64,000 bases of DNA from Pantoea wallisii (GTDB lineage Bacteria > Pseudomonadota > Gammaproteobacteria > Enterobacterales > Enterobacteriaceae). Where the stretch lies: NCBI RefSeq assembly GCF_002095485.1, contig NZ_MLFS01000010.1, positions 29,072 through 93,071 of the forward strand. The letters run 5' to 3'. The notes beneath the pieces are model-generated. The model was not told the DNA's origin. It made no database searches and worked only from the letters and a program-made list of their open reading frames with translations. The position numbers and the translations under genes are program-made. Position 1 is the first letter of the stretch. Each line of letters opens with the position of its first letter. Of this stretch, positions 28,410 to 37,370 are shown piece by piece.

Positions 28410-29104
28410 AATATCAGATCACTCTTTCCGCTTTGAATAAAAGAACCATCCCGTGTTGCAATCGCAACGTTACCCGATTTGAAATCAGAGTAGGGGCGGA
28501 TTGTTTGCATAAATTCCGGTAACTGACCCCGGTAGGGCGATGCATGTCGAAAGCGTTGCGGGTCAGGAAAGAGCAGAGGAAGGAAGGTTTCGTTTTTAAA
28601 AGAACCTATCGGTCCATAATGATCCCAACGCCGCAGGGCCTGCTCTTTACTGACGGGTTGTAACATTGGAAAAGGATTAGTTGTTGTCACAATCCGATAA
28701 AAACCCAGTAGATCGGACACTAAATCCTCGCCACTAAAACCGCTATCAGTCAGCAGATTATTAGGGAATGCTCCCTGAAAAGCTTCAAAGCGACGCGCAA
28801 TGGTCATCATCATTGCCAGAGCAATACTCTGCCTTTCACGGTAAGGCCGTCCTCTGCGAATGCGCCATTTAATACTTTTGCCCACACGCAGGATGCGCCA
28901 TGGGTCTGACATGGTTTGAGCATAGACAACATCATAACGATCCTGAGTTGATGCTTCGCCATGATTGATTCGGTTCAACAACATTCTGATATCGGTACCC
29001 TGAGCATGCCCTAAATCAATCCATCCCAAAACTTCAGTATAAATCAATCCATTCCTTGAATTCGCAGCATAGCTGCCATCTATGATTTCGTTACGTTTAC
29101 TCAT
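28406..29104 (-). CDS. Unknown protein, first gene of an overlapping pair
   Basis: A 232-residue protein without signal peptide or membrane helix. Near the N-terminus GLIYTEVLGWIDLGHAQGTD holds a possible active or binding His/Asp cluster. The middle is basic (KWRIRRGRPYRERQ) and the C-terminal half is rich in aromatics and Pro (RRWDHYGPIGSF, LLFPDPQRF). I recall similar unnamed proteins in other enterobacteria but know no function. It is coupled to the membrane-anchored gene after it. A toxin/immunity or envelope role is possible but not shown. Confidence 0.65.
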   Translation of the reverse strand: MSKRNEIIDGSYAANSRNGLIYTEVLGWIDLGHAQGTDIRMLLNRINHGEASTQDRYDVVYAQTMSDPWRILRVGKSIKWRIRRGRPYRERQSIALAMMMTIARRFEAFQGAFPNNLLTDSGFSGEDLVSDLLGFYRIVTTTNPFPMLQPVSKEQALRRWDHYGPIGSFKNETFLPLLFPDPQRFRHASPYRGQLPEFMQTIRPYSDFKSGNVAIATRDGSFIQSGKSDLIL

Positions 29105-29807
29105 CCCTGATGCTCGCTATTTCATATGTCTGCTTGCTTAAAGGCACTAAGATAGTGTGCCTATAGATAAACATCAATAGCGGTACGCTTAAGTCAAATC
29201 ACTAATGCGTATCAGATCTCAAATGTTGCTGTCTTTTTTACCTGAATACCTTAAAACTTACTGCTTTTACTAACACATATGTCTTTAATCCAAATGCTGT
29301 TTATATCCAAAACACAGATATCGTGTCAGCCATGGGGTAAGAATGTTCCGGATATGACTTTAAAGCTGTTCTGAAATTATATAATAACAACAACTATTTG
29401 ATAAATTTAGTTTTTATATCCTGTTGTAGGATTTTAAGATTGAGGGAGTCTGTTTTTTCTTAATGTTACCAATAAAGTAACGCCAGGTTATGTCATCGAT
29501 AATGCTCTTAATGCATCCATTTGCCTTAATTTGTGATTTGTATCAATTAATCGCTTTAGCCGATGTTTTGTACTTTGATTTTTTTTGTTAAATGTAATCC
29601 AATCCTGAAATCTTCGTAGGTCACAGTTTAATGTCTCTTTTGCTTCATGGTTTCAGTTTATGGCTACTTGATTAATTTAAAGGGGATAGCTCTGTTCTCG
29701 CACTAAATGATAGTTAATCCCGATCAAGAAGTGCTTTGGTGTTTTCTCCCAATATTGATAGTAAATACTACCACCGCATAGATGGATAAAAATTAAGGAG
29801 AAGTAAA
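29105..29807. other. AT-rich intergenic region of the island
   Basis: About 700 bp without a credible gene on either strand. It is strongly AT-rich, unlike the coding DNA outside the island, and must hold the promoters of the two flanking divergent units. I saw no tRNA, integrase remnant or long repeat. Confidence 0.6.
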
Positions 29808-30885
29808 ATGGAAATCAGTGAAAAATTAGCTGCGCTTTCTGGAAAAATTAAAAACCAGGCGCATATGATTCAAACCGAAGAAGCAACCAAAGCCGCTTTT
29901 GTTATGCCATTTATTAGCAACGTGTTGGGGTATGATGTTTTTGATCCTGAGGAAGTAACGCCTGAATACATCTGTGATATAGGCACAAAAAAAAGGTGAG
30001 AAAATTGATTATGCCATCAAAAAAGACGGCAACATTCAAATACTGATCGAATGTAAAAAAATTGGTGAGTCACTTTCAATTAATCATGCAATGCAGCTTT
30101 TCAGGTACTTCCATGTAACCAGTGCAAGAGTCGCCATATTGACTAATGGTCAGCATTACAAATTCTTCACTGATCTGGACACACCCAATAAGATGGATGA
30201 AAAGCCTTTCCTTGAACTTGATATGCTGGATATTGATGATTATGTTATACCCGAGATTGTAAAGCTTAATAAAAAAACATTTGATGTCGAGTCTATTGTT
30301 AACGCAGCTGGTGAACTCAAGTATGTCAGCCAGATAAAAAAGGTTATCAGTCTTATTCTTAATGAAGGGGATGAAGACTTTACTAAGTATGTCGCATCAA
30401 GAGTCTATGATGGTGTTGTCACGCAGAAGGTTAGAGATCTCTTTTCAGTACTGATAAAAAAGGGTGCAGCTCAGTATCTTAATGATCAACTCAATATCAG
30501 ATTGAAAAGCGCCATGTTTAACACCAACTCAATAGCTGACGAAACTGTCACTAATAAAGAGGTAATTAATGAAGTTCTGGACGATGAAGGTATAGAAACG
30601 ACAGAGGATGAAATCAATGGCTTCCTGATTGTAAAAGCAATAGCCAGTAGAGTTGTATCACCATCCAAAGTTTTTATGCGGGATTCTAAATCATACTGTG
30701 CAATACTTTTTGATGATAATAACAGGAAGCCAATTTGTCGTTTTAGATTCAATACATCTCAAAAATATTTAAGCCTGTTTGATGCAGAAAAGAAAGAGAT
30801 TAAGCATGCTATCAATGGACTGGAGGAGATATATATCCATGCTGAAGCGATTGTTGCCACGATAGAAGGTTACAAGGAAGGTTAA
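29808..30885 (+). pseudogene. Stand-alone HsdR-N-like restriction endonuclease, frame broken in an A-run
   Basis: The first frame starts at 29808 behind AAGGAG and gives 63 residues, ending in a run of eight As (29985-29993 region) and TGA. With seven As it reads on as GTKKGEKIDYAIKKDGNIQ and continues to 30885, about 358 residues in all. The join recreates a PD-(D/E)XK site: Asp in KIDYAI and ILIECKK a dozen residues later, as in the type I restriction N-terminal domain. No helicase, specificity or methylase gene is beside it. The middle and end are unrecognised. AT-rich, so probably acquired; the A-run could be an error or a phase switch. Confidence 0.75.
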
Positions 30886-31345
30886 CAGAGTATCCTGTAG
30901 AAATCAGTGCGTCGTTAAATTAACATTCGGCGTGATACTATTTATTGAGTAAAAAAGGTATCACGCCAGTGCGCATCCCCTCTATTCATCCCTTTATAAT
31001 GAGTATGTGGTTGTCCAGCATTAGCGTACCGGGGACATTACTCTCTTTACTTACCTCTGCTTTTGCATACTTCAACCGATAGCGTTTGCCGCCCGGTAAG
31101 CGCGCGCGGCGCCTCGGTATGGAAGATGAGCAGCCTGCCAAAGGTTATCCTGCGGCACGTCTTCAGGTAGCCGGAGACATACATATAAACTGACTGCATT
31201 GATTTTACTATTTGCGGTGACGCCGGAAATTGCGTTGAGGCGATGAATACCACACTGGATCGTGCGCAGATGTCGTTGCGACTGACGCCAGGTAGCACGG
31301 CTTATGAAAAATCGAAACTGCGCTGATGGAACGGTTGGCCGGCGT
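30886..31345. other. Intergenic region at the right edge of the island
   Basis: About 460 bp. The base composition returns to GC-rich at about 31.08 kb. The plus-strand stretch ending at the TGA at 31324-31326 reads as plausible protein (VEAMNTTLDRAQMSLRLTPG) and may be the degraded 3' end of a lost gene; I cannot name it. No complete gene is seen. Confidence 0.4.
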
Positions 31346-32278
31346 TCAAAACAGCAGCGTATGCGCGGTGGCGCGCAGCGCGATACCCAGCACAATACCG
31401 GGCACCGCGAAGCGGAACAGGCGGGGAAACCGGCTGGAGAGCCCAAGGAAAATACCGATACCGGGCAGATCGAAGGTCTGGATTAGTAAGCCCGCCGAGG
31501 CGTTAACGTTATGCACGCTGTACAGACCTTTCTCGATCAATCCCGCCACGACACCGTAATAGGCTGTCCCGCCGGCCAGGCATTTTGTCAGGGCCGGCAG
31601 CACATAAACCTCTGCGATATGCAGCTTATCCAGCAGCGGCGTCAGCACGCGCGTTAGCCATTCGATACTGCCGGACTCCCTCAGAATGCCCACCACCGAT
31701 AGCGAGAGAATCAGCATCGGTAAAGAGCCAAGCGCCAGGCGAATCGCATCCGCGCCGGAGGTATTGATGATGGCAATCAGCCCCAGCTTGCTGTCGTTGC
31801 TGGTGGCAGCTTCATCCTCATTACGCAGCGCGGCATCAGAGAGCCGGCGACCAAAAAGATGGTAGGTAGAGGCTGCCGCCAGCACGCCGCCGCAAATCGA
31901 AAACAGCAGCGCGGCGCTCCAGTTGAGCCCGGCAGGAATCAGGGGATAGAAAGCGTTGGCCTGGCCCATACAGAACAGCATCGCCAGCGTTGCGGCCATG
32001 TGGCGATCTGACGTGCCGCGTTTTTCCATGATCGCCAGGGCGGCCAGCGGCGCAGCAAAACTGACGAAGTTAAGCTGAATCAGGGCAAAAAATGCCAGCC
32101 CGGTAATACCTAAAGGTTTCAGCAGCGGCGTTGAGTGGCGCACCACAAAATCCAGCACGCCTTTCACTTCCAGGTATTTCATGATGAATAACATCACCAC
32201 CATGATCGGAATCAGCGTGTAGAGCGCCACATCAACTGCGGCTTTGCCGGATGCCATAATTATGCTGATGATGTTCAT
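31346..32278 (-). CDS. Nucleoside-recognition (Gate) domain membrane protein
   Basis: A 310-residue polytopic membrane protein with about eight hydrophobic segments. It has the paired Gate-type halves of the nucleoside-recognition family: one half includes LKPLGITGLAFFALIQLNFVSFAAP, the other ALTKCLAGGTAYYGVVAGLIEKG. These are found in proteins related to nucleoside permeases and spore-maturation proteins, with uncertain substrates. It is transcribed alone, running toward the AT-rich island. An inward or outward solute role is inferred from the fold only. Confidence 0.72.
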   Translation of the reverse strand: MNIISIIMASGKAAVDVALYTLIPIMVVMLFIMKYLEVKGVLDFVVRHSTPLLKPLGITGLAFFALIQLNFVSFAAPLAALAIMEKRGTSDRHMAATLAMLFCMGQANAFYPLIPAGLNWSAALLFSICGGVLAAASTYHLFGRRLSDAALRNEDEAATSNDSKLGLIAIINTSGADAIRLALGSLPMLILSLSVVGILRESGSIEWLTRVLTPLLDKLHIAEVYVLPALTKCLAGGTAYYGVVAGLIEKGLYSVHNVNASAGLLIQTFDLPGIGIFLGLSSRFPRLFRFAVPGIVLGIALRATAHTLLF

Positions 32279-32310
32279 GCAGTGTTATTTCCCTGACAAT
32301 TAAGACGAAA

Positions 32311-32334
32311 AAAGGCTAACCGAGGTTAGCCTTT
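32311..32334 (-). terminator. Terminator downstream of gor
   Basis: AAAGGCTAAC and GTTAGCCTTT form a ten-base perfect stem with loop CGAG. On the minus strand a run of six Ts follows, so it ends gor transcription. Confidence 0.88.
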
Positions 32335-32356
32335 TAAGTCAGCGGATAGCCAGCAC

Positions 32357-33708
32357 TTAACGCATGGTGACAAACTCTTCCGCCGCAGTCGGGTGGATCG
32401 CCACGGTATTGTCGAAGTCTTTTTTGGTTGCGCCCATCTTCAGCGCCACCGCAAAGCCCTGCAGCATCTCATCCATGCCGTTACCGATGCCGTGAATGCC
32501 GACAATTTTCTCCTCCGGCCCCACGCACACCAGCTTCATGCGGCACGGCTGGCGGTGCTGCGTTACCGCGGTGTACATGGCGGTAAAGGAGGATTTGTAC
32601 ACCTTCACCTGATCATCGCCATACTGCTCGCGCGCCTGGGGTTCGGTCAGGCCAACGGTACCGATGGGCGGGTGGCTGAACACCACGGTCGGCACATTGC
32701 TGTAGTCCAGATGCTCGTCAGGCTTGTTGTTGAACAGGCGCTCAGACAGGCGACGTCCGGCAGCAACGGCCACTGGCGTCAGCTCGACCGCACCGGTGTT
32801 ATCGCCCACCGCATAGAGGCCTTTAACGTTGGTATTCTGGAACTTATCGACCTGAATATAGCCTTTTTCATTCAGGCTACGCCGGTGACCTCCAGGTTCA
32901 GGTTGTCCGTAGCCGGTTCGCGACCAATTGCCCAGACCAGGCAATCCACGACCTGTTCGTGACCGCTCTCCAGCTGCAGCGTCAGGCTGCCGTCGGCATT
33001 TTTGATCACCGCTTTAGGCTGTGACTCAGTGTGCAGCATTGGGCCTTCCGCCTGCATCACCTCGACCAGCGTCTCGACAATCAGCGGATCAAAGCTGCGC
33101 AGCGGTGCGTGCTTACGCACAAACAGATGCGTTTCTGCGCCCAGCGCATTGACCACGCCAGCCAGTTCAACCGCGATATAGCCTGCGCCAACTACGGCAA
33201 CGCGCTTAGGCAGCGCATCCAGCTCAAAGAAGCCGTCAGAGTCGATACCGTACTCTGCGCCCGGTACGTCCGGATGGCTTGGGCGGCCGCCGGTGGCGAT
33301 CAGAATGTGATCGGCCGTAATGGTTTCGCCGTTCACCTCAACGGTATGCGCATCAATAAAACGCGCAAAGCCTTTGATCACTTCGACGTTATTTTTGCCC
33401 AGCACGTTATCGTATGAGGTGTGGATGCGATCGATATAGGCGCTACGGTTCTTCACCAGCGTGGACCAGTCAAAGCGATTTACCGTGGTATCAAAGCCGT
33501 AGTCCGGGCCATACAGGTGAATAGCTTCAGCAATTTGCGCCGCATGCCACATCACCTTTTTCGGGACGCAGCCGACGTTTACGCAGGTGCCGCCCAGCTC
33601 TTTCGCTTCAATCAGCGCGCACTTCTGGCCGTACATTGCCGCACGGTTAATGGAGGCGATACCGCCGCTGCCGCCGCCAATGGCGAGGTAGTCAAAATGT
33701 CTGGTCAT
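32357..33708 (-). pseudogene. gor: Glutathione reductase, frameshifted as read
   Basis: Reduces glutathione disulfide with NADPH; an FAD enzyme of 450 residues in E. coli. The first frame (33708 down) has the FAD motif AIGGGSGG, the redox pair GGTCVNVGCVPKK, and the NADPH motif VVGAGYIAVELAG with VRKHAPLR. It ends at TGVA-stop near 32873. The adjacent frame begins [28 protein letters not shown] and runs to the dimer-interface [12 protein letters not shown]. The span of 1352 bases is one short of 451 codons, so one base is missing near 32878-32881. Every other part is intact, which argues for a sequence error or a very recent mutation. Confidence 0.93.
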
Positions 33709-33856
33709 CCGTTATGTCCATCTGAAAGAGGAAAACTGGCATAGAGTGTAACGCCGGAGTAGCGAAGGGCGCAAAGTTTGCATCTATAAGTGTAATAGGG
33801 TTGAATTTTGGCATCCGCCCGCCTGTGACGGGCTGTCGGCTATTAAAGGATATATG

Positions 33857-34768
33857 ATGCATCTGACTTTTCTCGGTACCGGCGCGGGCGCGCCAAGCCT
33901 GCAGCGTAACGTCACCGCCATCGCGCTCACGCTCTCTAAAGGTGGTGAAACCTGGCTATTTGACTGCGGTGAAGCCACGCAGCATCAATTTATGCGTTCG
34001 GCGCTTAAACCGGGCAAGCTGGAAAAAATCTTCATCACCCATCTGCACGGCGACCATATTTTTGGTCTGCCGGGCCTGCTGACCAGCCGCTCCATGGCGG
34101 GCATTCCGGAGCCGATGACCGTTTACGGGCCAAAGGGTATCCGGCAATTTATCGACACTGCACTTAGCCTGAGCGGCTCTTACACCACCTATCCGCTGGA
34201 GATCGTGGAGATTGAAGCCGGCCCGGTGCTGGATAACGGTGCGTTTCGCGTCATCGCTTATCCGATGAACCATGTGGTGGAGTGTTACGGCTATCGCATC
34301 GAACAGCATGATAAACCCGGCTTCCTGGATGCGCCGCGCCTTAAGGCGGAGGGCGTCCCGCGCGGGCCGTGGTATCAGGAACTCAAGCAGGGCAAGCGCA
34401 TTACGCTGGAGGATGGGCGTGAAATCAACGGGGCGGACTATCTGGGGCCGGCAACCAGGGGCAAAGTGCTGGCGATTTTTGGCGATACCGCGCCGACTGA
34501 AGCCGGGCTGCAGCTGGCGGCTAACGCCGATGTGATGGTGCATGAAACCACGCTGGAAGCCGCGATGGCGGAGAAGGCAAACGGGCGCGGACACTCAACC
34601 ACGCTTCAGGCGGCGGAGCTGGCAAAACAGGCGGGCGCGAAACGCATGATCGCCACGCACTTCAGCTCACGCTATCTGGCGCATGATCGGGAGAGATTGC
34701 TGCAGGAGTGCCAGTCAGTGTTTGCGGCCACCGAGCTGGCACATGATTTTGCGATTTTTGACGTATAA
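33857..34768 (+). CDS. rbn: Ribonuclease BN / RNase Z family tRNA 3' endonuclease
   Basis: A 303-residue metallo-beta-lactamase RNase that trims tRNA 3' ends. The metal-binding [13 protein letters not shown] is near residue 63, with further ligands in PMNHVVE, AIFGDT and [17 protein letters not shown]. Long stretches ([24 protein letters not shown]) match E. coli ElaC/RNase BN. Of two adjacent ATGs (33854, 33857), the second is taken because AAAGGA is better spaced and [11 protein letters not shown] matches the family start. It converges with the CPBP protease gene, three bases apart. Confidence 0.92.
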   Translation: MHLTFLGTGAGAPSLQRNVTAIALTLSKGGETWLFDCGEATQHQFMRSALKPGKLEKIFITHLHGDHIFGLPGLLTSRSMAGIPEPMTVYGPKGIRQFIDTALSLSGSYTTYPLEIVEIEAGPVLDNGAFRVIAYPMNHVVECYGYRIEQHDKPGFLDAPRLKAEGVPRGPWYQELKQGKRITLEDGREINGADYLGPATRGKVLAIFGDTAPTEAGLQLAANADVMVHETTLEAAMAEKANGRGHSTTLQAAELAKQAGAKRMIATHFSSRYLAHDRERLLQECQSVFAATELAHDFAIFDV

Positions 34769-34771
34769 ACG

Positions 34772-35587
34772 TCAGTGCTGTAACGCCGGATAAGTAAAAA
34801 ACAGCAGGTGCGTCAGGTTAAACAGGAAGTGCACGGCAGTGGCGACCCACAGGCGGCCGCTCCAGTGCCATGCCAGGCCGTAAATCACACCGGCCAGCGC
34901 GGCAAAAATCGCCAGCAGCGTGCCGCCAGGCAAGTGCGCCAGGCCAAACAGCAGCGAAGCGATCAGCAGCGCGGCGACGCCGCCCATTTTCTGCCGCAGG
35001 CGCTGTTGCAGATAGCCACGGAAGAACGCCTCTTCGGCCAGTGAGACAAAAAACAGGTTCGCCAGCACAAAAGTACCCAGCCACTCTGGCCAGTGAAGCT
35101 CAACAGCTAATCCCCCTGCGAATACCGCCACGTACAGCAGCAGCGGAATCGCCACCAGCAGCAGCAGCCAGCAGAGTTTGTTGCGCGGCGGGCACTTCTG
35201 TGTGCGAAACAGAGAGGGCAGGCACGCCAGCAATACAAAGGGAATCAGCGCCTTATCAAAATTATATGAAAAGCCGAACGGCACACTGCGCGGGCCAGCC
35301 TGCACGTTTTCCACCTGCACGGGGTTATGGAAACCCGGCAGCAGATGGAGGAACAGCCCGCCCGCCATCAGCACCAGCGCCGCTTCACTGATGATCAGCG
35401 CCGGGCGATTGCCCGGATTCTCCACGCGTAACCACACCAGCAGCGCAATCACCGTGAGGACGATAAAGGCTGGCCAGTTAAGCACATCCTGAAAGAAACC
35501 GAGCAGCGTAGCGAGCAACAGCAGCAGCACGGCCAGACGTTTGGCAGGCGAAAGCGCAGCAAGCGCGCCAGCCAGAATAATCCACAT
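34772..35587 (-). CDS. CPBP-family intramembrane metalloprotease
   Basis: A 271-residue polytopic membrane protein with about eight helices. The Rce1/CAAX-like motifs are EEAFFRGYLQQRL (glutamates and arginine), LLFGLAHL and AVHFLFNLTHLL (histidines and Asn) in the last third. The ATG at 35587 is preferred to a GTG nine bases upstream because AGAGG is then eight bases away. It lies downstream of rlmJ on the same strand, 31 bases apart, and may be co-transcribed. The substrate is unknown. Confidence 0.8.
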   Translation of the reverse strand: MWIILAGALAALSPAKRLAVLLLLLATLLGFFQDVLNWPAFIVLTVIALLVWLRVENPGNRPALIISEAALVLMAGGLFLHLLPGFHNPVQVENVQAGPRSVPFGFSYNFDKALIPFVLLACLPSLFRTQKCPPRNKLCWLLLLVAIPLLLYVAVFAGGLAVELHWPEWLGTFVLANLFFVSLAEEAFFRGYLQQRLRQKMGGVAALLIASLLFGLAHLPGGTLLAIFAALAGVIYGLAWHWSGRLWVATAVHFLFNLTHLLFFTYPALQH

Positions 35588-35618
35588 AGATATCACCTCT
35601 GTCGCTGGCGGCGCTCAA

Positions 35619-36461
35619 CTACTCCGGAACGATCTGCGTCACGCTGTAGTGGCCTGTGCCTGCGGGTACCAGTTTTTGATGCAGCCACGGCAGCACCTCT
35701 TCCATCTGCGCTTTCAGCTTCCATGGCGGGTTAATCACGATCATTCCGGAAGCCGTCATACCGCGCTGATCGCTATCCGGACGCACGGCCAGCTCAATCT
35801 GCAGAATATTGCGGATGCCGGTGGCTTCCAGATCTCTCAGCATGTGCTTGATTTGCTGACGCAGCACCACCGGATACCACAGCGCATATACGCCGGTAGC
35901 AAACCGTTTGTGGCCCTCCTGAATGCCTTTCACCACATCCTGATAGTCGCTTTTCATCTCGTAAGGCGGGTCGATCAGGATCAGACCACGGCGGGTCGGC
36001 GGCGGCAGTTTGGCTTTCAGCTGCTGATAACCGTCGCCACGCGATACGCGGGCGCGCGAATCTTTACTGAATTCACCGCGCAGCAGCGGGTAATCACTGG
36101 AGTGCAGTTCGGTCAGCTCCAGCTTGTCCTCTGCGCGCAGCAGATGACGCGCAATCAGCGGCGATCCCGGATAGTAGCGCAGCGTGCCGTTCGGGTTCAG
36201 GTTGCGCACTGCCGCCAGATAGGGCTTCAGCAGCGCAGGTGCATCCGGCTGCTGCCAGATGCGGGCAATGCCTTCCAGATATTCACCGGTGCGTTCGGCG
36301 TGCTCGCCGCTCAACTGGTAACGACCGGCACCGGCGTGGGTGTCCAGGTAGAGGAAAGGTTTCTCCTTCTCCATCAGCGCGGTGAGGATCAGGCTTTCAA
36401 CGGTATGTTTCAGCACGTCGGCATGGTTGCCGGCATGAAAACTGTGGCGATAACTCAGCAT
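35619..36461 (-). CDS. rlmJ: 23S rRNA m6A2030 methyltransferase RlmJ
   Basis: A 280-residue methyltransferase that modifies A2030 of 23S rRNA. It begins MLSYRHSFHAGNHADVLKH, as in E. coli RlmJ. The SAM-binding motif is FLYLDTHAGAGRY, and the catalytic motif for N6-adenine is LILIDPPYEMKSDY near residue 160. Length and order fit the family. In E. coli rlmJ also lies beside gor and prlC; here it stands between the CPBP gene and a lipoprotein gene. Confidence 0.94.
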   Translation of the reverse strand: MLSYRHSFHAGNHADVLKHTVESLILTALMEKEKPFLYLDTHAGAGRYQLSGEHAERTGEYLEGIARIWQQPDAPALLKPYLAAVRNLNPNGTLRYYPGSPLIARHLLRAEDKLELTELHSSDYPLLRGEFSKDSRARVSRGDGYQQLKAKLPPPTRRGLILIDPPYEMKSDYQDVVKGIQEGHKRFATGVYALWYPVVLRQQIKHMLRDLEATGIRNILQIELAVRPDSDQRGMTASGMIVINPPWKLKAQMEEVLPWLHQKLVPAGTGHYSVTQIVPE

Positions 36462-36793
36462 AAAAAAGAGGGGTCCGCGGTTGGATCAAGGGAGTCGAAT
36501 AGATCGGGTGTGGCGCGATTATAACGGCGCTGCATAAAAATTGCTGACGTTTTCACGGCGGCTTAAGTTTAATTCAGACGTGTCGCTGTAGCACAGTGCG
36601 GCTTGCCCTGTATGCTGATTGTTTTAACGCGTGATAATTCCAGCCTCGAAATTTCAGTGCGAATTAAGTAAGTTAGTATCCGATAACGAAGCGGCTGCAG
36701 GAAACAGCGTTGCCAGGCATCTGGCCGGGCTGTTTGGCTAATGGCCGTATGATTTTTTGCTTTACGTATCACTCACAACTCCTGGTGACAATA
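36462..36793. other. Divergent intergenic region, rlmJ and lipoprotein gene
   Basis: About 330 bp holding the promoters of both flanking genes. No gene or clear repeat is seen. Confidence 0.5.
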
Positions 36794-37231
36794 ATGAAAA
36801 AAATAACTGGTATCGCGGTGGCAAGCCTGCTGGCACTGACTGGCTGCGCGAAACAACAACCTGTTCATAGCCTGGTGACGCCGCCAGCCGCGGAACAACA
36901 GGCAGCGGAACAGCCGGGTACGCCGTTTGTTGCGTCTGAACCCGCTCCGGCTGCGGCCCCGTCCTCATTTGGGGAGGATCGCGCCAGCAATATTCAGCAG
37001 TGCCGTAAAGAGCTGGATGCCATGCGTCTATACAGCCAGGCTTCATTTGATAGTTATCAGGCTGAATTCCAGAAAATTGGCGCGCAAACCAATAAATATC
37101 TGCAAATCAAAGATTCGATTGGGGCAGATATTAACGATTTAGTCATGCCGCGCTATCAGTTCCAGATTCGTGAACTGTGCTTCCGTATTAAAACCCGTCT
37201 GTCGCAGCTGATTATTCGTCAGGCAGGTTAA
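36794..37231 (+). CDS. Small lipoprotein of unknown function
   Basis: A 145-residue lipoprotein. The ATG at 36794 opens a type II signal (KKITGIAVASLLALTGCAK) with lipobox LTGC at about residue 18. An Ala/Pro/Glu-rich linker follows (AEQQAAEQPGTP) to about residue 58, then a helical domain with two cysteines (IQQCRKEL, RELCFRIK). After Lys/Gln at +2 and +3 the protein is expected in the outer membrane. It lies before the FKBP-like coiled-coil gene on the same strand but behind a terminator. Family not recognised. Confidence 0.75.
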   Translation: MKKITGIAVASLLALTGCAKQQPVHSLVTPPAAEQQAAEQPGTPFVASEPAPAAAPSSFGEDRASNIQQCRKELDAMRLYSQASFDSYQAEFQKIGAQTNKYLQIKDSIGADINDLVMPRYQFQIRELCFRIKTRLSQLIIRQAG

Positions 37232-37235
37232 TACT

Positions 37236-37260
37236 GGCGGCATCTGCCGCCCGCTTTTTT
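37236..37260 (+). terminator. Terminator after the lipoprotein gene
   Basis: GGCGGCA and TGCCGCC (37236-37251) form a seven-base stem with a two-base loop, followed by CGC and six Ts. Confidence 0.75.
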
Positions 37261-37370
37261 AATCAGCGCGAGGGCTTCGCGCTGAGGATCGGCTTCATCT
37301 CTGGTTTACTGCCGGGGATGAAGCTTTTTGTTTTTCTGGCGCGGCGAATGTGCCGTGAGTGGAGATCCTG

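Noticed and set aside
29808..30885. Complete type I restriction-modification system
   Set aside because: Only a nuclease-like domain is present; no methylase, specificity or helicase part is nearby.
27981..30950. AT-rich island considered as a prophage
   Set aside because: No integrase, capsid, portal, lysis or repressor gene, and no flanking tRNA or direct repeat seen.
35541..36524. 327-residue plus-strand open frame opposite rlmJ
   Set aside because: Low-complexity shadow; rlmJ on the other strand matches its family from end to end.
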